Shown in pieces: positions 1 to 7,797 of a stretch of DNA of 64,000 nt (positions are counted from its first letter, which is position 1; every line of letters begins with the position of its first letter). This DNA is from Chitinophagales bacterium (GTDB lineage: Bacteria; Bacteroidota; Bacteroidia; Chitinophagales; Saprospiraceae). The notes under the pieces were generated by a model. That model did no database searches. It saw only the letters and a list, made by a program, of their open reading frames with translations, and was not told the origin of the DNA. The translations under genes were made by a program, and so were the position numbers. The DNA lies in NCBI GenBank assembly GCA_017303475.1, contig JAFLBO010000028.1, positions 1 through 64,000 of the forward strand, read 5' to 3'.

Positions 1-74
1 CTTTCTGATCCGTTCAAAACCTCCTCAACTACACGCTTTTTGAACTCGTCCGAGTAATGGTTTACTTTTTTCAT
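1..74 (-). CDS. IS3-type transposase OrfA, N-terminal fragment cut by the window edge
   Basis: The 24 visible residues begin MKKVNHYSDEFKKRVVEEV. This is the first helix of the small helix-turn-helix protein (transposase_8/HTH_Tnp_1 type) encoded by the first gene of IS3-family elements, which binds the IS ends. The gene runs out of the window to the left, so the catalytic orfB cannot be seen. The ATG at 72-74 is supported by direct similarity to the usual OrfA start. Whether the element is intact cannot be judged here. Confidence 0.7.
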   Translation of the reverse strand, partial: MKKVNHYSDEFKKRVVEEVLNGSE

Positions 75-127
75 CTTTGTCCTGTTTTTAATTTACTTTT
101 TGTGTAAACCTATTCCAGGACAAGTCA
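1..127 (-). mobile_element. Outer end of an IS3-like insertion sequence (partial)
   Basis: The transposase start is followed outward by about 50 bp of AT-rich sequence and then a stretch that, read inward on the minus strand, starts TGACTTGTCCTGGAATAGG near 127. A TG start and an imperfect 20-25-bp terminal repeat fit IS3-family ends. The other end lies outside the window, so the boundary is an estimate and no target duplication can be tested. Confidence 0.45.
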
Positions 128-234
128 AATTTCTGCCCCACCCCGTATTCCCACCCCAAGATCCCCCGGCATCCCCCCGCACCAGTCTCAATACTAATGT
201 TTTGCATCGATGATAGATGCGATCAGTGGGTTGG

Positions 235-270
235 CTTTTGCCCGCCGTTGAAACAGCGGGTTACAAGATG
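235..270 (+). repeat. Dispersed 36-bp hairpin repeat, copy 1
   Basis: The copy contains the hairpin CCCGCCGTT-GA-AACAGCGGG followed by TTACAAGATG. It is identical to 6013-6048 except for one base, and a diverged inverted relative with CCACTCGTT/AACGAGTGG arms lies at 5872-5902. The 75-377 gap otherwise holds only the IS end and low-information sequence. Confidence 0.8.
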
Positions 271-377
271 ATGGATGTAACCCTGCCCTGAACCAGATCT
301 TTCGCTGCGCACAAGATGACAACCCGCCTTTTTTTGGGGATTTTCACGTTAGCCCATACCTGCTCCGGGTCTCAAAC

Positions 378-1838
378 TCACCCCAATATCTCCAACAACC
401 ATTCCCGTTCTGCCAGGTATTGTTCCCGGGTAATTTTTTGCCGCATTAGATCACGTCCTCGTTTGTCGCCGGGCTGGAGCCGGAGTATTTGTTGCATGAT
501 GCGTATGAAGTTGCCGTACATGAAATAATGGTAGCCAATATTCCGATGCCGGAGTAAATACGTGCGGAAGCTGTGCAACAAGGAATCCAGGGCTAAAAAA
601 TCGCCTTGATCATAGTACATCAGCACCATCATCCGGCGCGCATCCAGGTTGTAGTAAGCATCCCGGAAGGTTACTTTTAATAGAATTTCCTGCGCCTCCT
701 GGTATTCCTTGCGTTTAAAATGCCAAAGGGCGAGGTTAAATTTGTAGGCGTTTTGCCGGTCGGCTACCGGAAGTGCGTTGCGGTAATCATCCAAAAATTG
801 CCGCGCCCAATCCCATTCACCGCATTTGATCGCTAAAAACAGGATGTTTTGGTGCATGGATCGGGGCATTACGCCATTATCCAAAAGCAGGCCGTCTTTC
901 AAACCGTTTTTATACATTTCCAGGGTTTCGTGCGCCCATTGAAATTCGCCGGAGTTGATGCGGTGGATACAATAATTGAGGGCAATTTGCCAGGGGTCAC
1001 GGATCTCATCCGGAGCAAACAACGCACTGTACTCCAGAAGCAGCGACTTAAGGAATTGATAATCTGCTTCTTCCCGGTGTTGCAACAGCCTTAAACAGCG
1101 GTAATACACTTGAACGGATGGCACATCACTGTAATACCCTGACTCTATCCTGGCTAATGTTTCTGGCAAATAATCAATGGTTTCCAGATTACGCTCTGGA
1201 GAATTGAAAGCAGCACAGCCATGTCTGAGCGCAATATTGGCCACATATACCCCGAAGGCATCCGAAGCTTTTTTTAGTTGAACCGGATCCGGCTTACTAT
1301 TCCTTACATTGAACTCCAAGCGTTCAAACTGGATTTGATAATTTGCAAAAGAAAAATCCTCGGTCTTCCTCACCCTGGACGCCGCTATTTGAAGCGTTTT
1401 GAACTCCTTCTCATACACGGCATCCAGTTCTCGTTTGCGCAGGGCTCTGCAAAGCATTAATCCCGTGGCTGCATCATCCTGGCGCCACTCCCGGTACGCC
1501 AGCCAGGATTTCAGGGCGGCGAAAAGGAACGACATGGTATAGCGTAAAGCCGTATCTTCTGCCTCCGATAATTTTTGAACCTGCGCCCCGGTTTTTCCTC
1601 TGGAGCGTTTCGCCTTGCTTGCAGACCCGAACACTTTAGCATACACCGCTATCTTAGCTAATGCCTCCGGCTCTTCTTCCGTGGCGCCCCGGGCAGGAAC
1701 TGTTTGACAAAGATGTCGGCAAAGGCGTGTAACCTCCTCCCTGCGATTGACAAACGGTGATTCAACCCAACGGATCAGGTCGGCGCGCTCCCTGACGCCC
1801 AGCGATTGAATGACTTTTACCAATGGTGCATGCTGCAT
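378..1838 (-). CDS. Uncharacterised helical-repeat protein, paralogue of the 12942-14345 product
   Basis: This 486-aa soluble protein has no signal peptide or membrane segment. It is rich in Trp, Arg and Leu and looks all-helical, TPR-like in its second half. It aligns by eye with the product of 12942-14345 over most of the length, best over the last 250 residues, with shared patterns such as ALNYCIHRIN/AVNFCIRRIN, LALDSLL/NALDSLL and a closing EREWL-G. A Lys/Arg-rich insert near residues 75-85 is specific to this copy. The start is the ATG at 1836-1838; the promoter-like box CATCTTTG ends only 2 nt upstream. I recognise no domain, and the function is unknown. The gene sits alone, divergent from the beta-helix gene. 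Confidence 0.8.
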   Translation of the reverse strand: MQHAPLVKVIQSLGVRERADLIRWVESPFVNRREEVTRLCRHLCQTVPARGATEEEPEALAKIAVYAKVFGSASKAKRSRGKTGAQVQKLSEAEDTALRYTMSFLFAALKSWLAYREWRQDDAATGLMLCRALRKRELDAVYEKEFKTLQIAASRVRKTEDFSFANYQIQFERLEFNVRNSKPDPVQLKKASDAFGVYVANIALRHGCAAFNSPERNLETIDYLPETLARIESGYYSDVPSVQVYYRCLRLLQHREEADYQFLKSLLLEYSALFAPDEIRDPWQIALNYCIHRINSGEFQWAHETLEMYKNGLKDGLLLDNGVMPRSMHQNILFLAIKCGEWDWARQFLDDYRNALPVADRQNAYKFNLALWHFKRKEYQEAQEILLKVTFRDAYYNLDARRMMVLMYYDQGDFLALDSLLHSFRTYLLRHRNIGYHYFMYGNFIRIMQQILRLQPGDKRGRDLMRQKITREQYLAEREWLLEILG

Positions 1839-1840
1839 GA

Positions 1841-1848
1841 CAAAGATG
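1841..1848 (-). promoter_or_regulatory. -7 box CATCTTTG next to the start codon
   Basis: It matches the Bacteroidota TAnnTTTG box in 7 of 8 positions and ends 2 nt before the ATG at 1838. Transcription would therefore begin at or next to the start codon. No clear -33 TTG is seen. Confidence 0.4.
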
Positions 1849-2087
1849 AATTAAAAAAACGCTTGATTGGAAGTGTGAAATAAGTGTTTTTTTACGATAA
1901 AGTTGTTTTTAAATTATTGAATAACAATTAATTGTACTAAATATGTATAAAAATATTTTGACAAATGCAAAAAAATGTGCTTTCTTCATCTGGAGCCAGA
2001 GTTGACTTTTGTGACCATCAATCAGCCCACATTTCCCCGCAGAATACGCCGTCCAAATTGTACTATTTTTTGCCTTACAAGGGTCCG

Positions 2088-2095
2088 CACCTTTG
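2088..2095 (+). promoter_or_regulatory. Possible -7 box CACCTTTG for the beta-helix gene
   Basis: It matches TAnnTTTG except for the first base and lies 41 nt before the ATG at 2137. A TTG at 2070-2072 is closer than the usual 19-21-nt spacing. The rest of the 1839-2136 gap is AT-rich and shows nothing else. Confidence 0.3.
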
Positions 2096-2136
2096 TAACG
2101 CCTCCCAATACATTCACAAAAACTACTTTTTTTCCC

Positions 2137-4704
2137 ATGAACGTTTTTTTCGATTTCCCCCGTCGCGGGTTGGGCACCGCGTGGCCCTTGGCCCTTGCAT
2201 TCCTGCTGCTTGGCATCCATTCTGCCCGGGCCAACACCTATACCGTCAGCAACACGAATGACAGTGGTCCCGGTTCGCTGCGGCAAGCCATCACAGATGC
2301 CAACAACAACCCCGGGGCAGATGTGATTGATTTTTCGGTGGCCGGTACGGTGAATCTGCTTTCCGGCCTGCCAACCATTAATCAACCCTTGGTCATTGAT
2401 GGCACAAGCGCTCCGGGCTATGTGCAAGGCGCCCCTACCTTTAAGCTTGATGGCGACGTTGTGGTATTTTATGCAAATGGTCCGTCTGCGCTTACTATCC
2501 AGGGCCTCGATATGAGCAAATCCGGTGCGCAGGGTGGCACCGGTTGCGAGATCAGTGCTTTTTCTGGCACTGTTGTGATTCAAAACTGCGTGGCGCAAAA
2601 CCGGTTTTACGCTATTTCCTGCCAGGGTGAGGCTAATTGGACAGTGGTGGGCAACGACACCAGAAACTCCTACAACGGCATTACTTTTCAAAATGTGAAT
2701 ACCGGTACGATATCGGCCTCCGGTAATCTGTTTGGCAACTCCAAAATTGCCCTAAATCTGTACCAGTGCTCCAACAAAATTATCGGAGATGAAAACGCCG
2801 TCCCGGCAGCCGACATTCTGATCAGTGATTCCGAAGGCTTGAATGTTGGAAACGAATCTTCCATCTGGATCAGATACTGCTCCAATATGCGTCTCGATAA
2901 TCTTGATGTAAGCTCCGATACAAGTTATCCTTACGGCATCGGTATTAATTTTGAGGGTGCGGCAGGCCAGATGACCATTCAAAACTGTGTGGCGCAATAC
3001 CGGAGCTCGGCAATCAACTGCAATGGCAATGCAGACTGGTCGATCGACCATAACGACCTGCGTAATGCTCAATACGGGCTCTCCTTTTATTTCGTAACTA
3101 CTGGCGCCATCCATGCTTTTGATAATAATTTGGAAGATTGCTCAACGGGCATCCTGATGTTCTACTGTTCCGACAAAATTATCGGGGGCGAAAGTGCCAT
3201 GCCTGCAGCAGACATTCTGATCAAACCCGCGGATGGCTTAACCAGCATACAGTCCATACCATTGATCATCTATTTCTCCTCGAATATAACTTTCGACGCC
3301 CTTGATGTCAGCTATACAGATGGCCCTAAAGTTGGTGTGGCTATTTTTTTGCAAGGAGTTGAAGGGTCTGTACAGATTCGCAATTGCAAAATAGACAACC
3401 GTGAATTTGGGGTACAACTGGACGGTGCAACGGAAAACAGCGAAATTTCCTGCAACAGCTTCACCAATTGTCAAACAGGCATCATGACATTCGGTACCCA
3501 TACCGCACATGCCATTTTCAATAACGCGTTTTTTAATAACAACACTTCTATCATCCAATCAGGTGACCCTCTAACTGCTCAATTTAACTTCTGGGGGGGA
3601 GGCGCTCCTCAGGAAAATGGATTCAATGGCTATACTGGAATAGTTGATGTAAGCAATCATCTGACAGTGCCTGCAGGCTGCACACCAGTCTGTGGCGAAT
3701 TGGATGCCGACAATGACGGGCTGGGCGACTTGTGCGACGGTTGTCCGAACGACCCAGATAAGATCGCTCCGGGCGCCTGTGGCTGTGGCGTAGCGGATGT
3801 TGATTCCGACAACGATGGGGTAGCAGATTGTGTAGACAATTGTCCTGATACAGCAAATCCTGACCAATTCGATTCCGACTATGATGGGAAGGGCGATGCA
3901 TGTGATGGCTGTCCATACGATCCGAACAAAACCGATCCCGGCCAATGTGGTTGTTATGTTCAAGAATATGATTCTGATGGTGATGGAATGATGGATTGTA
4001 TCGATAACTGCCCTTACACCTACAATCCTGATCAGACGGATTCTGACAACGATGGCATTGGGGATGTCTGCGATTACAGCTGTGCAGATGCAGACGGTGA
4101 CGGCATCTGCAATGAAGACGACAACTGTGATTTCAATGCCAATCCATCTCAGGCAGACAGCGATTGCGATGGCGTTGGTGATGCCTGTGATGTTTGCCCA
4201 AATGGCAATGATGCTATGGATAATAATCAGGACGGAATTCCGGATTGCAGTCAGTTGCTTGCCTATGCAGACTACAGCAATGATTGGAAATGCGGGAACA
4301 ATAAAATCCTGGTTTGTCACAACGGCAGTACCAAGTGCATCAATAAGAATGCATTAGCTGCACACTTCAATCATGGCGACAAGATTGGCCCATGTATCGG
4401 TTGCAATGGAAGACCAGGCGGTAACCGGGATGCTGAAACCACCTTTGCGGAAGAACTTGAAATGGAAATATTCCCCAACCCGGCCAGCGACGAAGTTAGT
4501 ATCCATTTGGATGGATTAGACACAAAGGCTGTATTGACTATTTACGATCCATTGGGTAAAACGGTTTGGACCGGCTCCTTGTCGGAGGATCAAACAGAAA
4601 TCAATCTGGATCTTTCTGATGGGCGTTTTGGTACCGGTGTTTATCAGGTAAGTATTCGCACTGAGGACCAGTTGTTGACCAGGCGTCTGATCATAACGAA
4701 ATAA
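2137..4704 (+). CDS. Secreted beta-helix / thrombospondin type-3 repeat protein with T9SS sorting domain
   Basis: 855 aa from the ATG at 2137, chosen because a signal peptide follows at once (basic FPRRG, then a hydrophobic run ending HSARA near residue 32). An upstream in-frame ATG at 1975 would bury it. Residues 35-500 read as a right-handed parallel beta-helix: repeated short strands with N-C-V and N-N-L turns, and two duplicated modules marked IIGxExAxPAADILI. Residues about 520-705 hold tandem calcium-binding thrombospondin type-3 repeats (DxDxDGxxDxxD with Cys pairs). The last ~85 residues form a T9SS type A domain (IFPNPASDEVSI ... GVYQVSI). Expected to be exported by T9SS and attached to or released from the surface; adhesin-like or polymer-binding, substrate unknown. 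Confidence 0.88.
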   Translation: MNVFFDFPRRGLGTAWPLALAFLLLGIHSARANTYTVSNTNDSGPGSLRQAITDANNNPGADVIDFSVAGTVNLLSGLPTINQPLVIDGTSAPGYVQGAPTFKLDGDVVVFYANGPSALTIQGLDMSKSGAQGGTGCEISAFSGTVVIQNCVAQNRFYAISCQGEANWTVVGNDTRNSYNGITFQNVNTGTISASGNLFGNSKIALNLYQCSNKIIGDENAVPAADILISDSEGLNVGNESSIWIRYCSNMRLDNLDVSSDTSYPYGIGINFEGAAGQMTIQNCVAQYRSSAINCNGNADWSIDHNDLRNAQYGLSFYFVTTGAIHAFDNNLEDCSTGILMFYCSDKIIGGESAMPAADILIKPADGLTSIQSIPLIIYFSSNITFDALDVSYTDGPKVGVAIFLQGVEGSVQIRNCKIDNREFGVQLDGATENSEISCNSFTNCQTGIMTFGTHTAHAIFNNAFFNNNTSIIQSGDPLTAQFNFWGGGAPQENGFNGYTGIVDVSNHLTVPAGCTPVCGELDADNDGLGDLCDGCPNDPDKIAPGACGCGVADVDSDNDGVADCVDNCPDTANPDQFDSDYDGKGDACDGCPYDPNKTDPGQCGCYVQEYDSDGDGMMDCIDNCPYTYNPDQTDSDNDGIGDVCDYSCADADGDGICNEDDNCDFNANPSQADSDCDGVGDACDVCPNGNDAMDNNQDGIPDCSQLLAYADYSNDWKCGNNKILVCHNGSTKCINKNALAAHFNHGDKIGPCIGCNGRPGGNRDAETTFAEELEMEIFPNPASDEVSIHLDGLDTKAVLTIYDPLGKTVWTGSLSEDQTEINLDLSDGRFGTGVYQVSIRTEDQLLTRRLIITK

Positions 4705-4723
4705 AAACCCGTGAACAATGTAT

Positions 4724-4759
4724 CGCCTCGCGTCGCTTTCTGCGGCGCGGGGCGTTTTT
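4724..4759 (+). terminator. Intrinsic terminator after the beta-helix gene
   Basis: A GC-rich 13-bp stem (CGCCTCGCGTCGC with GCGGCGCGGGGCG, two G-U-type mismatches), a 5-nt loop and then TTTTT. It lies 20 nt after the stop at 4704. Confidence 0.75.
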
Positions 4760-4789
4760 GTATTTTTCGGTGTTGTTACCCTAATTTTG
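4758..4789 (+). promoter_or_regulatory. Promoter of the SH3 gene, predicted leaderless
   Basis: TTG at 4758-4760, a 21-nt spacer and TAATTTTG at 4782-4789, an exact TAnnTTTG match. The box ends 4 nt before the ATG at 4794, so the mRNA should begin at the start codon. The -33 TTG overlaps the T-tract of the preceding terminator. Confidence 0.65.
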
Positions 4790-4793
4790 TCCC

Positions 4794-5741
4794 ATGAACC
4801 GCTATTCCCTCCTAATTTTCACGCTTTTTGTACAGCTTTCCAGTCTTTGGGCCCAATCTAATACTGCCCAACCAGTGATTCACCTGCGTGCGGCGGTGGA
4901 TCAGTTGCGCTTGCGTTCTCAGGCCAACAAAAACGCTGCGGTGGTAGCTGTGGTGGCAGAAAACGAGCAACTTACTTACCTGGGTGAAACCGGTGGCGCT
5001 TTGGAAAATATTACGCTGCGTGGGGTGGCGCATCGCGCGCGCTGGTACAAGGTGAGGCCGGTGAATGACCCCGACAAAACCGGCTGGGTATATGGCGGTG
5101 CGGTAACACTTTCATCCGTTTTTTTACCAGATGGCGTTAGTCCGGGCACTATCCGGGAGGATTTTCTGCAAATTTATCCTATTCGCAGCGATGAATTTGA
5201 TGACAACCAACCGCCTGCCGGATTACTGCGCGATACCGCGGGGTACATGTCGAACGAACATGCCATTCGGTTGCCTTTCAAGGATGGTAGTACCCGTATC
5301 CTGGCCGACACGATCAGTGCAGATGCTTATGGAGATGGAGAGAATGATCTGGTGTATACTTACCAGGGCAGACTCGAAGCTATTGATCAGTATGTGGTGG
5401 AGAAAACGGGCTACGAATGGAATGTGATGCAGTTTTGGAACAGGAAAAACGGCCAGTTATGTCAGAGTCTGGATTATCCCCTGGGTTTGCCTTCATTGTC
5501 GCCGGATGCTCGCTGGGTAGCCCTGGCGTATGCAGATCCTTATGAAACACTGGGTGGTCTGCAATTATTTTGGGCAGATGATACGGGGCTTTATCCGGCG
5601 TTCAATATTGAGCAAAATGACCGGACTGCGCAGGGCTATTGGAAGGCATCCAGCGGGGAGTTTTATTTCCGGTGGGCGCCGATCATGTCGGGCAATGAAG
5701 CTGCGTCTGTATGGTACAGAATGCGTGTGCTGATACGGTAG
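4794..5741 (+). CDS. Secreted SH3-domain protein
   Basis: 315 aa. An N-terminal signal peptide (residues 1-21, ending SSLWAQ) is followed by a bacterial SH3 domain at about 30-105 (DQLRLRSQANKNAAVV ... YKVRP ... GWVYGG). Such domains usually bind peptidoglycan or cell-surface ligands. Residues 110-315 contain WxxDxxxGLYPAF and DYPLGLPSLSPDARW patterns resembling a beta-rich sensor or propeller fragment, but I do not recognise a family. The gene is alone between a terminator and a large inverted repeat. Periplasmic or outer-membrane-associated; function unknown. Confidence 0.8.
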   Translation: MNRYSLLIFTLFVQLSSLWAQSNTAQPVIHLRAAVDQLRLRSQANKNAAVVAVVAENEQLTYLGETGGALENITLRGVAHRARWYKVRPVNDPDKTGWVYGGAVTLSSVFLPDGVSPGTIREDFLQIYPIRSDEFDDNQPPAGLLRDTAGYMSNEHAIRLPFKDGSTRILADTISADAYGDGENDLVYTYQGRLEAIDQYVVEKTGYEWNVMQFWNRKNGQLCQSLDYPLGLPSLSPDARWVALAYADPYETLGGLQLFWADDTGLYPAFNIEQNDRTAQGYWKASSGEFYFRWAPIMSGNEAASVWYRMRVLIR

Positions 5742-5776
5742 GAGGGTTGTAGCAAAGCGTGTTGTGGAGTACGCTG

Positions 5777-6154
5777 CTGTATACCAGCTTTTCAGACCTA
5801 TAAGGTTTCTAAAAACCTACGGTATGTACACAAGTTATATATGGATGTTAAGACAATCTGGAAACACATCTAACATCTTGTAACCACTCGTTTCAACGAG
5901 TGGCCAGGAATACCCCACTATTCACATCTAGCATCTTTGCAGAGCATCAGCATCCATAACCTATTGAAGACGTGATGTTTTGTAAAGATGCTAGATGTAA
6001 TGGGTGGGTCGACTTTTGCCCGCCGTTAAAACAGCGGGTTACAAGATGCTAGATGTAATTAGTGGGGATAATCTCAGAAATTGATTCTCTGTTTAACTTG
6101 TGTACATACCTTAGGTTTCTAAAAACCTTACAGGTCTGAAAAACTGGTATACAG
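5777..6154. repeat. 378-bp nested inverted repeat
   Basis: The outer arms 5777-5836 and 6095-6154 are 60-bp inverted copies with a handful of mismatches. They begin CTGTATACCAG and contain AAGGTTTCTAAAAACCT. Inside are a second inverted pair (ACATCTAACATCTTGTAACC near 5866, and its counterpart near 6035-6057) and two GC hairpins. The repeat fills most of the 5742-6172 gap between genes that end towards each other, so it could end transcription from both sides, but it is far longer than a terminator needs to be. Confidence 0.85.
6013..6048 (+). repeat. Dispersed 36-bp hairpin repeat, copy 2
   Basis: Differs at one base from 235-270. Here it forms part of the nested inverted repeat 5777-6154. 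Confidence 0.85.
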
Positions 6155-6172
6155 TAGTACCGTTGTATTGTT

Positions 6173-6694
6173 TTAGCCGTTAATGGCTATGCCGCAGCCA
6201 ACTTTAGAGAAAAACAACGGCTCATCTGTACTCACAATGTAATTGTACAGCTTGTTACCTACCTTGAAAGTTACGGTACAGTTTCTTCCGGAAACAGGGT
6301 TCGTACAATTAGCCCTTACAACAAAGTTGTACTGGTAAGATACATTTGGAACGAGAGCAATGTTGTACCAGTTACCATATGCAAAAGTAGACGGCCCGCA
6401 ATCCAAAGAAGACACTTTTCCGCCCCATAATTGATTGCCGCTAAGGATTTCCCGGATGCTGTGATCGTGGCGTTCGGAAAAACCGGATTCACTGATGGTT
6501 ACCCGCATAGAAACAGAACAGTCTTGCGAGTTGTCGATTGGGATAATTGATCCGGCCTCAAGCGTAGTGACGTTGTTTTCGGCTTCAACGGTTGTGGTTT
6601 GCTCTGTGGATGTGGTAATGCTTTCTTTGCCACAGTTGGAAAGTCCGAGCATGAGGAGTGCGAGCACCGGTAGTGTGCGAAGAAGTAGTTTCAT
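6173..6694 (-). CDS. Small lipoprotein of unknown function
   Basis: 173 aa. The first 20 residues form a lipoprotein signal peptide with lipobox LSNC and the acylated Cys at position 21. A Thr/Glu-rich linker (STEQTTTVEAENNVTT) follows, then a beta-rich domain with five cysteines (DCS, DCG, NCT, NCT, GCG) that could form disulfides in the periplasm. I recognise no family. It is the last gene before the nested inverted repeat, on the opposite strand to the SH3 gene. Confidence 0.75.
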   Translation of the reverse strand: MKLLLRTLPVLALLMLGLSNCGKESITTSTEQTTTVEAENNVTTLEAGSIIPIDNSQDCSVSMRVTISESGFSERHDHSIREILSGNQLWGGKVSSLDCGPSTFAYGNWYNIALVPNVSYQYNFVVRANCTNPVSGRNCTVTFKVGNKLYNYIVSTDEPLFFSKVGCGIAING

Positions 6695-7005
6695 GTGTTA
6701 AAATGTTAGATAGTGAAAATGTTTGTGTCAAACCTCAAAGAGCGTTTGTGATGCAAAGATTTGGAAACCGGGTTTGGGTAGACAACTACGCTTTTTTCGG
6801 TTTTTCCAATGCGCACGGAGGGGAGTCACATTCTGCAGAGGCGTTGGATTGGGACTTTTAAATTGATATTTGCCGGTGGGATCACCATCAAATATTTCAT
6901 TCAGATAAGCCATAAACCTCTTTTGGAACTATTTTCCCGTTTCTGCTGTATTGTGTTCCCTAAATGACCTCTCAAATGACTCAAATGACCTCTCAAATGA
7001 CCTAA
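6695..7005. other. Gap with no convincing gene
   Basis: The gap contains the upstream region of the 6694 lipoprotein and, from 6962 on, the AAATGACC repeat. A 61-codon frame on the minus strand (6728-6913) has no signal peptide or recognisable motif and looks fortuitous. Confidence 0.6.
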
Positions 7006-7038
7006 ATGACCCCTAAAATGACACCTAAAATGACACCC
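6962..7038 (+). repeat. AAATGACC tandem-like repeat over the start of the first nucleotidyltransferase gene
   Basis: Seven copies of AAATGAC, followed by C-rich tails of variable length, at 9-13-bp spacing. Each unit carries an ATG, and the last two or three lie in frame with the downstream gene, so its N-terminus reads MTPKMTPKMTP. The same repeat, inverted, lies at 9174-9250. Confidence 0.85.
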
Positions 7039-7797
7039 CACATCCTCCAACATCTCCACCAAATCTCCAGGCAGGAAGGTTTTCAAATCCTATATGCCTG
7101 CGAAACCGGCAGCCGCGGCTGGGGCTTTGCCTCGCCCGACAGTGATTTTGATGTGCGGTATATTTTTGTTTATCCGCAGGAGCGGTATTTATCGGTATTT
7201 GATCCTCCGGATCAGTTCACCCAAATGCTGGAAGCGGAAGGTGAGGTGCTGGATTTTAATGGCTGGGAACTGGGCAAGTTGTTGCGGCTCATGAGCAAAT
7301 CCAATGCTACGCCGTATGAATGGCTGCAATCTCCTATTATTTATCAGGAAGTTCCGGAGTTTCGTGAAGCCCTTTTTGCATTGGGCGCTGAGTATCTGAA
7401 TCCGCGTTCTTTGGTTTATCATTACCTGGGCATTTGCCACAGCAGCTTGCGCGCGGGTATAGATGGGGATCAAATCAATATCAAAAAGTATTTCTATGTG
7501 CTCAGGCCGCTGCTGGCAGCCAAATGGACTGCCGATAAGCGCTCGGTGCCTCCTATGCAATTCCGGCCTTTGCTGAATCAACTGGATGAATCCATACCGG
7601 TGAGGCAATTGATGGAGGAGCTTTGGGTTGCCAAGGAACAGGCTAAAGAAGGCGCCTACACACCGTTGCAGCCAGACATACAGCAATTTATAACGGAGGA
7701 GATGGCACGCCTCCGGGAACTGGCAGATGCTATGGAAAGCAGTCCGCAAGACCCCAAACCACTTGATCAGTTTTTTAGACAATGGCTGAAAGATTAA
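7006..7797 (+). CDS. Nucleotidyltransferase (polymerase-beta superfamily, COG3541-like), first of a pair
   Basis: 263 aa if started at 7006. ATGs at 7018 and 7030 are equally possible because all lie in the AAATGACC repeat. The nucleotidyltransferase signature is clear: Gly35-Ser36 followed by the metal-binding pair Asp47/Asp49 in SDFDVR. An all-helical domain follows (residues about 110-260). Family members transfer nucleotides to RNA, protein or small molecules; the substrate here cannot be told. The 3' end overlaps the start of the next gene by 16 bp, so the two are co-translated. Both keep all catalytic residues. Confidence 0.82.
   Translation: MTPKMTPKMTPHILQHLHQISRQEGFQILYACETGSRGWGFASPDSDFDVRYIFVYPQERYLSVFDPPDQFTQMLEAEGEVLDFNGWELGKLLRLMSKSNATPYEWLQSPIIYQEVPEFREALFALGAEYLNPRSLVYHYLGICHSSLRAGIDGDQINIKKYFYVLRPLLAAKWTADKRSVPPMQFRPLLNQLDESIPVRQLMEELWVAKEQAKEGAYTPLQPDIQQFITEEMARLRELADAMESSPQDPKPLDQFFRQWLKD

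Noticed and set aside
1909..2691. 260-codon minus-strand frame overlapping the beta-helix gene
   Set aside because: Antisense to the signal peptide and first helix turns of a well-supported secreted protein; no domain.
3571..4320. Ile/Val-rich open frame on the minus strand
   Set aside because: It is the complement of the Asp-rich thrombospondin type-3 repeats (GAT/GAC read backwards gives ATC/GTC); not a membrane protein gene.
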